Shown here piece after piece: positions 27,869 to 34,266 of a stretch of DNA of 64,000 nucleotides. The translations under genes were made by a program, and so were the position numbers. How positions within the stretch are numbered: position 1 is the stretch's first letter; the number at the start of each line of letters is the position of its first letter. The stretch is from Thiothrix sp. UBA5583 (lineage in GTDB: Bacteria > Pseudomonadota > Gammaproteobacteria > Thiotrichales > Thiotrichaceae): assembly GCA_002425225.1 (NCBI GenBank), contig DILV01000026.1:242695-306694 (forward strand). The letters are read 5' to 3'. A model generated the notes under the pieces. That model saw only the letters and a list, made by a program, of their open reading frames with translations, did no database searches and was not told the origin of the DNA.

Positions 27869-28230
27869 TGGAGAAAAGCGTTTTTTTTGATCTGTTTGAA
27901 CCTGAAAAAGCCGCAAACATGCTGATCAGGGCAGAGTTGATGCACAAACTAACCAAGGTACTGCAAGCCCGTTTCAGCACACAGGGCGAAGCGGCGGAAC
28001 TGTTGGGCGTTAGTCAGGCACGCATCAGCGATTTGTACCGGGGTAAGATCGGGCAGTTCACTATTGATATGCTTATCAATCTGCTATCCCGTGTCGGGCA
28101 GCGCGTAGAAGTCACCACCCATACCACCAGAGCCGGGACAATCCCGGCTTTTTTGTTTCCACCCATAAAAAAATATTCACAAAAAACGGGTGCAATGATT
28201 TGCACGAAAATGCACGAATCATTGCACTAG
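27868..28230 (+). CDS. XRE-type HTH regulator (HigA-like)
   Basis: 120 residues. The HTH is FSTQGEAAELLGVSQARISD, followed by KIGQFTIDMLINLLSRVGQR, a form common in stand-alone antitoxin-type regulators. It begins on the last base of the tumA stop, making a three-gene unit. Unusually, a perfect intrinsic terminator (28131-28154) lies inside the frame, and the last 25 codons run through it and through an inverted repeat. The C-terminal tail from about residue 88 (AGTIPAFLF onward) therefore may be a non-functional read-through extension, and most transcripts may end without a stop codon. Confidence 0.75.
   Translation: MEKSVFFDLFEPEKAANMLIRAELMHKLTKVLQARFSTQGEAAELLGVSQARISDLYRGKIGQFTIDMLINLLSRVGQRVEVTTHTTRAGTIPAFLFPPIKKYSQKTGAMICTKMHESLH
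28131..28154 (+). terminator. Terminator inside the XRE gene
   Basis: AGCCGGGA and TCCCGGCT form a perfect 8-bp stem with a three-base loop followed by six T. It lies 76 bases before the stop codon of the XRE frame. It separates the toxin-antitoxin operon from the capsid genes. Confidence 0.85.
28190..28227. repeat. Inverted repeat with internal TGCACG direct repeat
   Basis: GTGCAATGATT (28190-28200) and AATCATTGCAC (28217-28227) are perfect 11-bp arms. Between them TGCACG-AAAA-TGCACG is a direct repeat. Another TGCA-rich run follows at 28275-28293. Layout suggests a protein-binding or replication/packaging site upstream of the capsid gene. Confidence 0.6.
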
Positions 28231-28307
28231 CAAAAACACTAAGCCAAAGCAGGGCGCGGCCTTGATGCAGTTTTCGTGCATTGCATTTGTGCAAGGTATT
28301 TTTAAGC

Positions 28308-28325
28308 GAGTCCCCCCGCCCCGAC
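28308..28325. other. cos-like GC-rich segment
   Basis: TCCCCCCGCCCCGAC matches 11 of 15 bases of the complement of the P2 cohesive end as I remember it (TTTCCCCGCCTCGCC). In P2, cos lies just before the portal gene at the start of the head operon; here it would lie just before the capsid gene. Weak evidence because the region is simply C-rich. Confidence 0.25.
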
Positions 28326-28469
28326 ACGGGAAGGCTTGCGGCAACGTGTAGGGCGAAAAGCCAAGAGAATAAAGCACTTGAAAAGATTTATAAGCATGAT
28401 TTAATGGAGGCGTGGTCATACACAAGGCGCGTCGTGAAGACGCTGTTATCCTAAAACTGGAACAAGCAT

Positions 28470-29516
28470 ATGCAAAGCAATACACGCATCTGCTTTAACC
28501 GTTACCTCGGCGAAGTGGCAACAGCCAACAAGCTGGACAAGGCAACGGGCGAAGCATTCAATTATTCCCCGGCTGCACAGCAATCATTTTATGAACTGGT
28601 TGGCGAAAATGCCGACTTTCTGAAACGTATCAATCAGATTTCTGTTACCGCTCAACTGGGGCAGAAGATCGGGTTGGGCGTAAGCCGACCGATTGCCAGC
28701 CGTACCAACACCGACGAAACCGAACGGCAGACCCGCTACGTGGGCGAACTGGAAGGCGACACCTACCACTGTCACCAGACAAACTACGACACTCATCAGA
28801 AATACAGCCTCATGGATTCATGGGCGCATCTGGAAGACTTCGGCACGATCTACGCCAGCCAGATTGCCAGACAGGTTGCGCGTGACCGTCTCATGATCGG
28901 CTGGCACGGTGAAACCGCAGCGGCTGAAACCGACTTCACCGTCAACCCGCTACTGCAAGATGTAAATGAAGGCTGGATTGCCAAGGTACGCAAGAAACAG
29001 CCTCACCGCTTCATGGGGTACGGCTCGGACGGCAATCCGACCGCAGACACCTACAAAGTAGGAGAGGGCGGCAAGTATGGTTCATTGGATGCGCTGGTGT
29101 TCGATATGACCAGCAGTCTGCTGGATGTATGGCATCAGGAAGCTGATGATCTGGTTGTTATGGTCGGGCGCGAAATTTGGGTGGCGCACGGGCTGGCACT
29201 GCTGGCAAACAGCACACTACCAACAGAGCGTAATGCACTGCAAACATGGTTTGCTTCCAAGACCGTGGCGGGCTTGCCTTGTATTATGCCGCCATACCTG
29301 CCAGCCCGTGCCGTGATCGTCACCAGTTACGACAATCTGAGCATTTATCATCAGGTCGGCACACTCCGGCGCACCATCATTGACAATCCGAAGCGCGACC
29401 GCGTGGAAGAGTACCTCTCTGAAAATGAAGCGTATGTGGTGGAAGATTTCGGCAAGTTCGCTGGTGTGCGTAATGGTGCAATCCTGCTACCAGACGGCGC
29501 GGGCGGCTGGGAATAA
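28470..29516 (+). CDS. N: P2-family phage major capsid protein (gpN-like)
   Basis: 348 residues, the normal gpN size (357 in P2). The opening TRICFNRYLGEVATANKL, the region GVSRPIASRTNTDETERQ, the HQTNYDTHQKYSLMDSWAHL and the C-terminal DRVEEYLSENEAYVVEDFGKFA are typical of the P2 major capsid family. The frame is complete and shows no decay. It follows the terminator and the repeat region and is the first of the N-M-O trio, whereas P2 itself has the order Q-P-O-N-M. Neighbours M and O are close behind, so it probably forms procapsids with the O scaffold. The ribosome site is weak (GGAAC). Confidence 0.93.
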   Translation: MQSNTRICFNRYLGEVATANKLDKATGEAFNYSPAAQQSFYELVGENADFLKRINQISVTAQLGQKIGLGVSRPIASRTNTDETERQTRYVGELEGDTYHCHQTNYDTHQKYSLMDSWAHLEDFGTIYASQIARQVARDRLMIGWHGETAAAETDFTVNPLLQDVNEGWIAKVRKKQPHRFMGYGSDGNPTADTYKVGEGGKYGSLDALVFDMTSSLLDVWHQEADDLVVMVGREIWVAHGLALLANSTLPTERNALQTWFASKTVAGLPCIMPPYLPARAVIVTSYDNLSIYHQVGTLRRTIIDNPKRDRVEEYLSENEAYVVEDFGKFAGVRNGAILLPDGAGGWE

Positions 29517-29520
29517 GGCC

Positions 29521-30390
29521 ATGCCATCACCGGCAGCGCAGCACCGGGTAAAGGTGGAATCAGGGGTGAATGCACGCCATGATTCTGCCTCTGTTGACCG
29601 CAGAGCAAGTAACCAGTACCGGGCGCACCTGCACAAGCTGAAAGCCGACCTGAAACGGCTGTCCAGCATCCGCAGCCAAACCCGCAGGCTGGACGTGAAG
29701 CGCGAAATACTAACCGAATACAGCAACTATCTGGACGGTGTGTTATCCGCACCAGTCGCCAACCACAGCAGACAGGATGCCGTGATGGTTTGGTGTGCTG
29801 TGTGGTCGGCAGATGTGGGCGATGTCAGTAGGGCGCTTCAATTGGCTGCTTATGCGATTCAACACAACATGCAAGCACCGGAAGGATTCAATCGTTCGCT
29901 GGTAGAAGCCATCACGGAAGAGGTCAGCCGCAACGTGCTGTCAGCCAATCCAGCCGACCACCTGCCAGACATGCAAGCCTTGTGGGCGCTCGTGGATGGG
30001 TTGGATATGTCCGATACCATCACAGCCAAACTGTGCAAGGCGTATGGGCTGGCACTTGTACCAACTGACCCGCAGCGGGCAGCGCAACTGCTGGAACAGG
30101 CGCAAGCCATGCAGCCAAATATCGGCGTAAAAGGACACCTGAAAAAACTGCAAGGAGGTAAACCCGTGGCAATCACCACCGCAACCGCCAAAAGCTACGA
30201 CCTGCCAACCAATAGGGCGGCAAAGCTGGCGGGGGTATCAGTCCCCACCTTCCTGAAACTGGCATCACTCAACCCGGCTGAATTGCCCTATGTCTGCTTT
30301 GAATCAGGCAAGCATAAGGCGTTCAGGTTCTGCCAGCGTGATGTTGAAACATTCATGCAAAAGCGCACACATGGCGGCGCGGCTGCATAA
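29521..30390 (+). CDS. M: P2-type terminase small subunit (gpM-like) fused to an HTH domain
   Basis: 289 residues from ATG 29521, four bases after the N stop. Residues 1-205 match gpM: the MPSPAAQHR start, an Arg/Lys-rich helix, DAVMVWCAVWSADVGDVSRA, and the TPR-like DPQRAAQLLEQAQAMQPN. P2 gpM ends with a basic tail; here residues about 215-285 are instead an HTH_17/MerR-like domain (NRAAKLAGVSVPTFLKLA ... FRFCQRDVETFMQ). gpM is the DNA-recognition and cutting partner of the gpP ATPase. The added domain could give new packaging-site specificity or regulate transcription. No gpP gene is present in the element. Confidence 0.85.
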   Translation: MPSPAAQHRVKVESGVNARHDSASVDRRASNQYRAHLHKLKADLKRLSSIRSQTRRLDVKREILTEYSNYLDGVLSAPVANHSRQDAVMVWCAVWSADVGDVSRALQLAAYAIQHNMQAPEGFNRSLVEAITEEVSRNVLSANPADHLPDMQALWALVDGLDMSDTITAKLCKAYGLALVPTDPQRAAQLLEQAQAMQPNIGVKGHLKKLQGGKPVAITTATAKSYDLPTNRAAKLAGVSVPTFLKLASLNPAELPYVCFESGKHKAFRFCQRDVETFMQKRTHGGAAA

Positions 30391-30407
30391 CCCAAAGGAC
30401 ACATGAC

Positions 30408-31124
30408 ATGAAACTGACAACCGACTTTATCCGTGCAGCCGTTGAAGGCATCACCGCAGACGGGCGCGAAATCACCGCCAGCCAAATAGAGCAGATGGCG
30501 GCAAGCTACAGCCAGGACACCTATAACGCCAGAATCTGGCCTGAACACATCCGTGGCATCATGCCGGACGGCCTGTTCAAGGCATTGGGCGACGTGGTGG
30601 CAGCCAAAGCCGAACGCATCAAGGAAGGGGAGCTAGCCGGAAAAATGGCGCTGTATGTGCAATTGGAGCCACACCCCGACCTGATTACCATGGTACGCAG
30701 CGGGCAGAAAGTGCACCTCTCCATCGAAATGCACCCGCAATTCCCCAACACCAACGGTGCGTACCTGATGGGGCTGGGGGTGACTGACTCACCGGCATCA
30801 CTCGGCACGGGCGTCATGAAATTCAGCACCAGCAGCCGGGGTGAGTCTGTTTTCACTGAGCCGCAGGAACTTGCTACAACAGTGGAACCATTCGACACCG
30901 CAGGCCAACCGGAACATTTCAGCAAGATGGTGAACTACTTCACCACTGAGATAAACCGATTACGTGCAGAACGTGACGAGATCAAGGCCGCTTATGCCAA
31001 GCTCAAGGCAGACACGGATGCAGAGATTGACGATCTGAAAGGCCAGATTCCAGCAGCGGGTTATAAGTTCCGCCCATTGACGACCGGAACGGAACTGGAA
31101 GGGGAATTGAAGGGCTGGCGCTAA
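30408..31124 (+). CDS. O: P2-type capsid scaffold/protease (gpO-like)
   Basis: 238 residues against 284 in P2. The serine protease residues of gpO are kept: D18 in TADGREI, H47 in WPEHIRG and S105 in KVHLSIEM, aligned from memory to P2 D19, H48 and S107. The YLMGLGVTDSPASLGTG segment is also conserved. The C-terminal scaffold part is shorter and includes a coiled coil (about 165-215). It cleaves itself and the capsid protein and shapes the procapsid. A shortened scaffold could alter capsid size, which in P4 satellites is done with Sid; that is inference. Confidence 0.88.
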   Translation: MKLTTDFIRAAVEGITADGREITASQIEQMAASYSQDTYNARIWPEHIRGIMPDGLFKALGDVVAAKAERIKEGELAGKMALYVQLEPHPDLITMVRSGQKVHLSIEMHPQFPNTNGAYLMGLGVTDSPASLGTGVMKFSTSSRGESVFTEPQELATTVEPFDTAGQPEHFSKMVNYFTTEINRLRAERDEIKAAYAKLKADTDAEIDDLKGQIPAAGYKFRPLTTGTELEGELKGWR

Positions 31125-31174
31125 GCCTCCCGTCACGATCAATACACCATCGTCGTGATGACGAAGGGGAATAT

Positions 31175-31381
31175 ATGAGCAGACTGGAACAATTCAGGCA
31201 GGAAGTGAAAACCGTCAAGGATGAGGCCAAGCTATCATGCCACCAATCGGCGCGGCTGGTGCGGCTGGTAAGAAATGTGGAAGAACGCATCAGGAAGCCG
31301 ACAGACCAACGGGGTGCAAACCTGCATTACAACCTTGTCGCATTATCGGAACTGCTACAGCAGACACACCCGACAACCTGA
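31175..31381 (+). CDS. Small hypothetical protein of the capsid block
   Basis: 68 residues, rich in Arg, Lys and Glu, probably helical (LEQFRQEVKTVKDEAK, then RLVRLVRNVEERIRK). It begins 50 bases after the O stop with GAAGGGGAATAT upstream as ribosome site and ends before the terminator at 31437. I do not recognise it. A head-completion or scaffold partner is possible but unsupported. Confidence 0.5.
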   Translation: MSRLEQFRQEVKTVKDEAKLSCHQSARLVRLVRNVEERIRKPTDQRGANLHYNLVALSELLQQTHPTT

Positions 31382-31436
31382 GCAACACTTGCCAAACCAG
31401 ACGGTTTGTCCGAAAGTCGGGTAAACCGCAGGCAAT

Positions 31437-31468
31437 AAAAAAGGGGAAGTTAGCGGCTTCCCCTTTTT
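31437..31468. terminator. Strong bidirectional terminator
   Basis: AAGGGGAAG and CTTCCCCTT form a perfect 9-bp stem around TTAGCGG, with A-runs before and T-runs after, so it can end transcription in both directions. It closes the capsid operon and isolates the cargo gene. Confidence 0.9.
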
Positions 31469-31513
31469 GCGTGTCCCTGCGGATGATCTGACTATCTGAC
31501 AGGAGCTTGAAGT

Positions 31514-32434
31514 ATGGAACCAAAAAGTGATGTTGGCAATCTTTGGGGAATGACCGACGATGAAGTGGAGTATTACGGGAAACTAAGCATCCAGCATCAG
31601 GAGTATTTGCCGTGGTTATTTGTCAATTATGCTGAAGAAGCAGAAAGTAATGTGGGTAATATAAAAAAATCAATCAGCATTCTAAGAAACAGAAAGGAGA
31701 ATGTTAAAGTATGGCAAGATTATTATAAGTGGAATATGGAGCACGAACGGGCAAAGCATTTTCTAGGTGCTTCAATGTCAATTTATCATTTGGCCATGCT
31801 GATTTTTCCGTTTTTGTCACAAAAGCAAGAATATAAGGTTTTTTGTGATGCAGTGGTTCTGATGATATGCAACCAATCCATGCAAGCTAGTTCATTTCCG
31901 TGGCAGGGTGAATATTATCAATTGATTGAGCCGTATATTGACAGCAAAATGCTAAACGCCTTAACTGATGAAAGGTCAAGTATTCAGCTATATTCTAATC
32001 TTGTTGATAGTGGATTGAAAAACTTGGCAAAAATAACACATGCTGAATTTATAAGGGCGACCGTAAAGAATTGGCACTTGTCAAAATGTGCTGATATATG
32101 GACAAGTTACCTTGAATATATGGCTGTCCATGGGGCGCTTCCATCAAGGCTGCATTTCGGTGTTGAGTATAGAGGTGAAAAATATGAGGAGAAGGGAAAG
32201 ATAAAATTAGCAAAGAACTTTAACGCTCAAAAAACGCAAATACTAAAAGAAATAGAAGATCAAAAATTAGATGTTATGAATATTAACTTAAAACAGTTTA
32301 AGGCTAAATTCTTGAGCGACTATAAAGATATGACTGATCGTATGTTTATGAAAGCATGGTGGGAACTAAGCGGTGAAGGAAGAGTAAGATCAGACAAAAC
32401 AACGATCAAGAGAAAACCAAAGAAAACAAGCTGA
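31514..32434 (+). CDS. AT-rich cargo protein of unknown function
   Basis: 306 residues, mostly helical and charged, without signal peptide or membrane spans. Base composition is clearly AT-rich compared with its neighbours (codons such as AAA, ATA and TAT dominate), which indicates a separate origin. Visible features are WTSYLEYMAVHGALPSRLHF near 195-215 and a basic C-terminus (KRKPKKTS). AGGAGC lies upstream of ATG 31514. It sits alone between a bidirectional terminator and a long inverted repeat, the arrangement of a phage moron. Cargo genes in such positions are often anti-phage or lysogenic conversion genes; nothing in the sequence identifies the activity. Confidence 0.7.
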   Translation: MEPKSDVGNLWGMTDDEVEYYGKLSIQHQEYLPWLFVNYAEEAESNVGNIKKSISILRNRKENVKVWQDYYKWNMEHERAKHFLGASMSIYHLAMLIFPFLSQKQEYKVFCDAVVLMICNQSMQASSFPWQGEYYQLIEPYIDSKMLNALTDERSSIQLYSNLVDSGLKNLAKITHAEFIRATVKNWHLSKCADIWTSYLEYMAVHGALPSRLHFGVEYRGEKYEEKGKIKLAKNFNAQKTQILKEIEDQKLDVMNINLKQFKAKFLSDYKDMTDRMFMKAWWELSGEGRVRSDKTTIKRKPKKTS

Positions 32435-32437
32435 CAT

Positions 32438-32483
32438 CACTTTCAATGTCTCACTTTTTTTGATGTGTGAGTCATTGAAAGTG
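32438..32483. repeat. 17-bp inverted repeat after the cargo gene
   Basis: CACTTTCAATGTCTCAC (32438-32454) and GTGAGTCATTGAAAGTG (32467-32483) pair at 16 of 17 positions around 12 bases that include a T run. It starts three bases after the cargo stop. It can work as a terminator or mark the end of the inserted cargo cassette. Confidence 0.8.
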
Positions 32484-32512
32484 AGACATGACACACCGGC
32501 AGAATGAAAAAA

Positions 32513-32532
32513 GGCCAGCAATGGGGCTGGCC
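32513..32532 (-). terminator. Minus-strand intrinsic terminator
   Basis: GGCCAGC and GCTGGCC pair around six bases. On the minus strand the stem is followed by TTTTTT, so it would stop leftward transcription; on the plus strand no T run follows. No minus-strand gene is seen to its right, so an antisense transcript may exist. Confidence 0.7.
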
Positions 32533-32552
32533 TGAAAAAGAGTTCAGCCGAC

Positions 32553-32960
32553 ATGATAACACAAACCAGAAACAAACCGTCAATATCATTCGATTTTTCC
32601 GAATTGCAAACCAGCGCACAAGCTGCGCAGAATATAGACGTTCGTGGAATCCACGAACAAACAGCAAAATTCTGGGACTACTATCCTCACTTGCGGCGGC
32701 AATACCGCCTCAACGACAACGGCGGTTTTTTTGTGCCTGTTGACGTACCATCTAGCGGTTATATGCCGGGGGTGCGTGGACTGAAATACGGTGCAAACCG
32801 AAACAAGCGCGTCGTTTCCGTAAGGACGATAGTAGCCCCCGGCAATTTTTGCCAACTACTAAAACCTTATGGAGTAACAGCGATGAACGCTATATCTCAC
32901 CCAATGGGCAACCCTGCCCGCCGTGCGTCTGCACACCTCACAGTCGGAGGTGTAGCATGA
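32553..32960 (+). CDS. Hypothetical leader ORF overlapping a structured region
   Basis: 135 codons ending in an ATGA overlap with the next gene, with GGAGG before that overlap. The start ATG 32553 has no convincing ribosome site. The frame passes through five hairpins including one followed by seven T. I do not recognise the product. Two readings are possible: a real small phage protein such as a P4-Ash-type leader gene, or an RNA region whose frame is only open by chance. Later in-frame ATGs (for example 32883) could start a shorter peptide coupled to the next gene. Confidence 0.4.
   Translation: MITQTRNKPSISFDFSELQTSAQAAQNIDVRGIHEQTAKFWDYYPHLRRQYRLNDNGGFFVPVDVPSSGYMPGVRGLKYGANRNKRVVSVRTIVAPGNFCQLLKPYGVTAMNAISHPMGNPARRASAHLTVGGVA
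32613..32850 (+). ncRNA. Candidate structured regulatory RNA / immunity-type leader
   Basis: Successive hairpins: GCGCA/TGCGC (32613-32627); a perfect 9-bp palindrome GTTCGTGGA-A-TCCACGAAC (32640-32658); GGCGG (32695) that can pair with CCGCC (32705), which can instead pair with GGCGG (32721) followed by seven T; and a closed domain 32765-32843. In that domain GCCGGGGG pairs with CCCCCGGC and encloses an arm GCG/CGC carrying a CGGT-GCAA-ACCG hairpin and an arm TCGT-TT-CC-GTAA-GG-ACGA. Both loops are GNRA tetraloops, and AATTTTT follows. The alternative pairing around 32705 is that of an attenuator. P4 phages control immunity with a processed leader RNA at a comparable position. Confidence 0.45.
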
Positions 32961-33226
32961 AAACAATCCAAGAAATTCATACCGCTACTGACAAGATCGG
33001 CAGACAAAGCACTGCTATTTTGTCGCTTGCCAAAACCCTGAATGCAGCAATGATCAGGCTTGCAGAGCAGCCAGATGATTATGAGTTCAATGTCGGCCTT
33101 TGCGACCTTAGCGAACTGGCTGAGCACCTGATAAATGTTTGCAGTCAGCATTCTAACGACGTTTCACAGGTCAATATCGACACATACCGCCTTGTCGCAA
33201 AGCAGAGCATAGGCGGTGTAGAATGA
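32957..33226 (+). CDS. Small hypothetical protein of the replication operon
   Basis: 89 residues from ATG 32957, which overlaps the upstream stop as ATGA and has GGAGG seven bases before it. It is helical (ATDKIGRQSTAILSLAKTLNAA) with a single Cys and resembles the next protein in size and layout (both have LSELAEHLI or LISAAERLA-type helices). Function unknown. Confidence 0.6.
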   Translation: MKTIQEIHTATDKIGRQSTAILSLAKTLNAAMIRLAEQPDDYEFNVGLCDLSELAEHLINVCSQHSNDVSQVNIDTYRLVAKQSIGGVE

Positions 33227-33501
33227 TCAGCTACAAATCCCCCATTACGCATATCAATCTGCACTCATTCGATGACCTTTCCCTGAAAGTCGCAGAGCTG
33301 GAAACACTCCTGTCTGTTGTCAACTTGGGCAACATAGACCAGACAGCAAGTTACCTGATCAGTGCAGCCGAACGCCTCGCCAACTGGCTGCAAGCCGACG
33401 TGGAAGCCCTGCACAAAGCCTACGGTGAACAGCACGGATGGTATCCAACAGACACCACCACGTCACAATCCAATGCAGACAAAGTGGAGGAATCAGCATG
33501 A
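33223..33501 (+). CDS. Small hypothetical protein of the replication operon
   Basis: 92 residues, ATGA-coupled to the previous gene. The helical segment VAELETLLSVVNLGNIDQTASYLISAAERLANWL suggests a small all-alpha protein and is weakly like the preceding product, perhaps an old duplication. The tail is Thr/Gln-rich. Unknown function. Confidence 0.6.
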   Translation: MISYKSPITHINLHSFDDLSLKVAELETLLSVVNLGNIDQTASYLISAAERLANWLQADVEALHKAYGEQHGWYPTDTTTSQSNADKVEESA

Positions 33502-33800
33502 GCCTGTTACCACCACGCAAGCGCAAAAGCCAGCAGCCGACCACCACCAGCGGCGGCAATGGCGGCAACCTGCCACCCTCAGTAATCATGCCAGTGATTG
33601 ATGACTGCATCATCCGTAACGTTGCCCCCGACTATGAGTTGACCAAGCTCACCGGCCTGAAGGTCTCAACCGTCTACAAACACGCAGCACTCGGCACATT
33701 CCCGCCCCAAGTCAAAATCACTGGGCGTGCATCTGGCTGGCGCTGGTCGCAGGTCAAGCAGTGGATTGACGGAAAACGCGACTGGAGGGCGGCGCAATGA
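33498..33800 (+). CDS. AlpA-like HTH regulator/excisionase
   Basis: 100 residues from ATG 33498 (ATGA overlap, GGAGG upstream). After a Ser/Thr/Gly-rich N-terminus the domain reads ELTKLTGLKVSTVYKHAALGTFP then GRASGWRWSQVKQWID, the classic AlpA/excisionase winged-helix pattern. In P4-like elements AlpA controls int expression and excision. It precedes the replication gene. Confidence 0.82.
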   Translation: MSLLPPRKRKSQQPTTTSGGNGGNLPPSVIMPVIDDCIIRNVAPDYELTKLTGLKVSTVYKHAALGTFPPQVKITGRASGWRWSQVKQWIDGKRDWRAAQ

Positions 33801-34030
33801 GTAACCCAACCCTGAATATGGATGTATCAGACATGAGCATCCCCGCTCACATGGTCGGGCTGGTTGGTGCTGACTGGCTGGCACGTCTGCCGCTGGTCAG
33901 TGCCGAAGTGAAAAGCCGCCTGACCACCACGCCATCAGCAGAGGCATGGGGACGGCGTGCCACCCTCTGGAATCGCTGGCTGACCCGCAACGTGCTGGAC
34001 GTGCCAGCAGGCCGGGAGGTGGCAGTATGA
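33797..34030 (+). CDS. Small hypothetical protein
   Basis: 77 residues, ATGA-coupled on both sides. Contains GADWLARLPLVSAEVKSRL and an Arg/Trp-rich segment (WGRRATLWNRWLTRN). No family recognised. Its position between alpA and the gpA-like gene points to replication or its control. Confidence 0.55.
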   Translation: MSNPTLNMDVSDMSIPAHMVGLVGADWLARLPLVSAEVKSRLTTTPSAEAWGRRATLWNRWLTRNVLDVPAGREVAV

Positions 34031-34266
34031 ACCACCTTGAACAACCTCAATATGCCGGGCTGCTGGAAATCATCACGGGTGAATGGGGCTATGCGCTGCA
34101 CAAGTCGGCAAACCCAGTCCGCGCATGGACAGAAATTCAGTACCGGATTGTCGGCATGGCTGACTGCGCCCTGCTTCTGAATCACGACGATGCAGCCTTT
34201 GATGAATTGCGGGCGCTGTCCAGTCTGGCGCTGGAACACCGCTTTAATAGTGAGGTGAAGCCATGA
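34027..34266 (+). CDS. Small hypothetical protein
   Basis: 79 residues, ATGA-coupled at both ends. Acidic, helical, with a repeated LL and LS pattern (CALLLNHDDAAFDELRALSSLAL). Not recognised. Starts at 34027, supported by the GGGAGG upstream. Confidence 0.55.
   Translation: MNHLEQPQYAGLLEIITGEWGYALHKSANPVRAWTEIQYRIVGMADCALLLNHDDAAFDELRALSSLALEHRFNSEVKP

Noticed and set aside
32765-32843. Possible c-di-GMP-I riboswitch or hammerhead ribozyme
   Set aside because: Fragments such as GCAAACC and GGACGATAG recall the c-di-GMP-I class and CTGA...GAAA recalls a hammerhead, but the order, spacing and core nucleotides of neither class are satisfied.
32438-32850. Retron or integron attC array
   Set aside because: Hairpins are numerous, but no reverse transcriptase or integron integrase is present and the attC consensus is not met.
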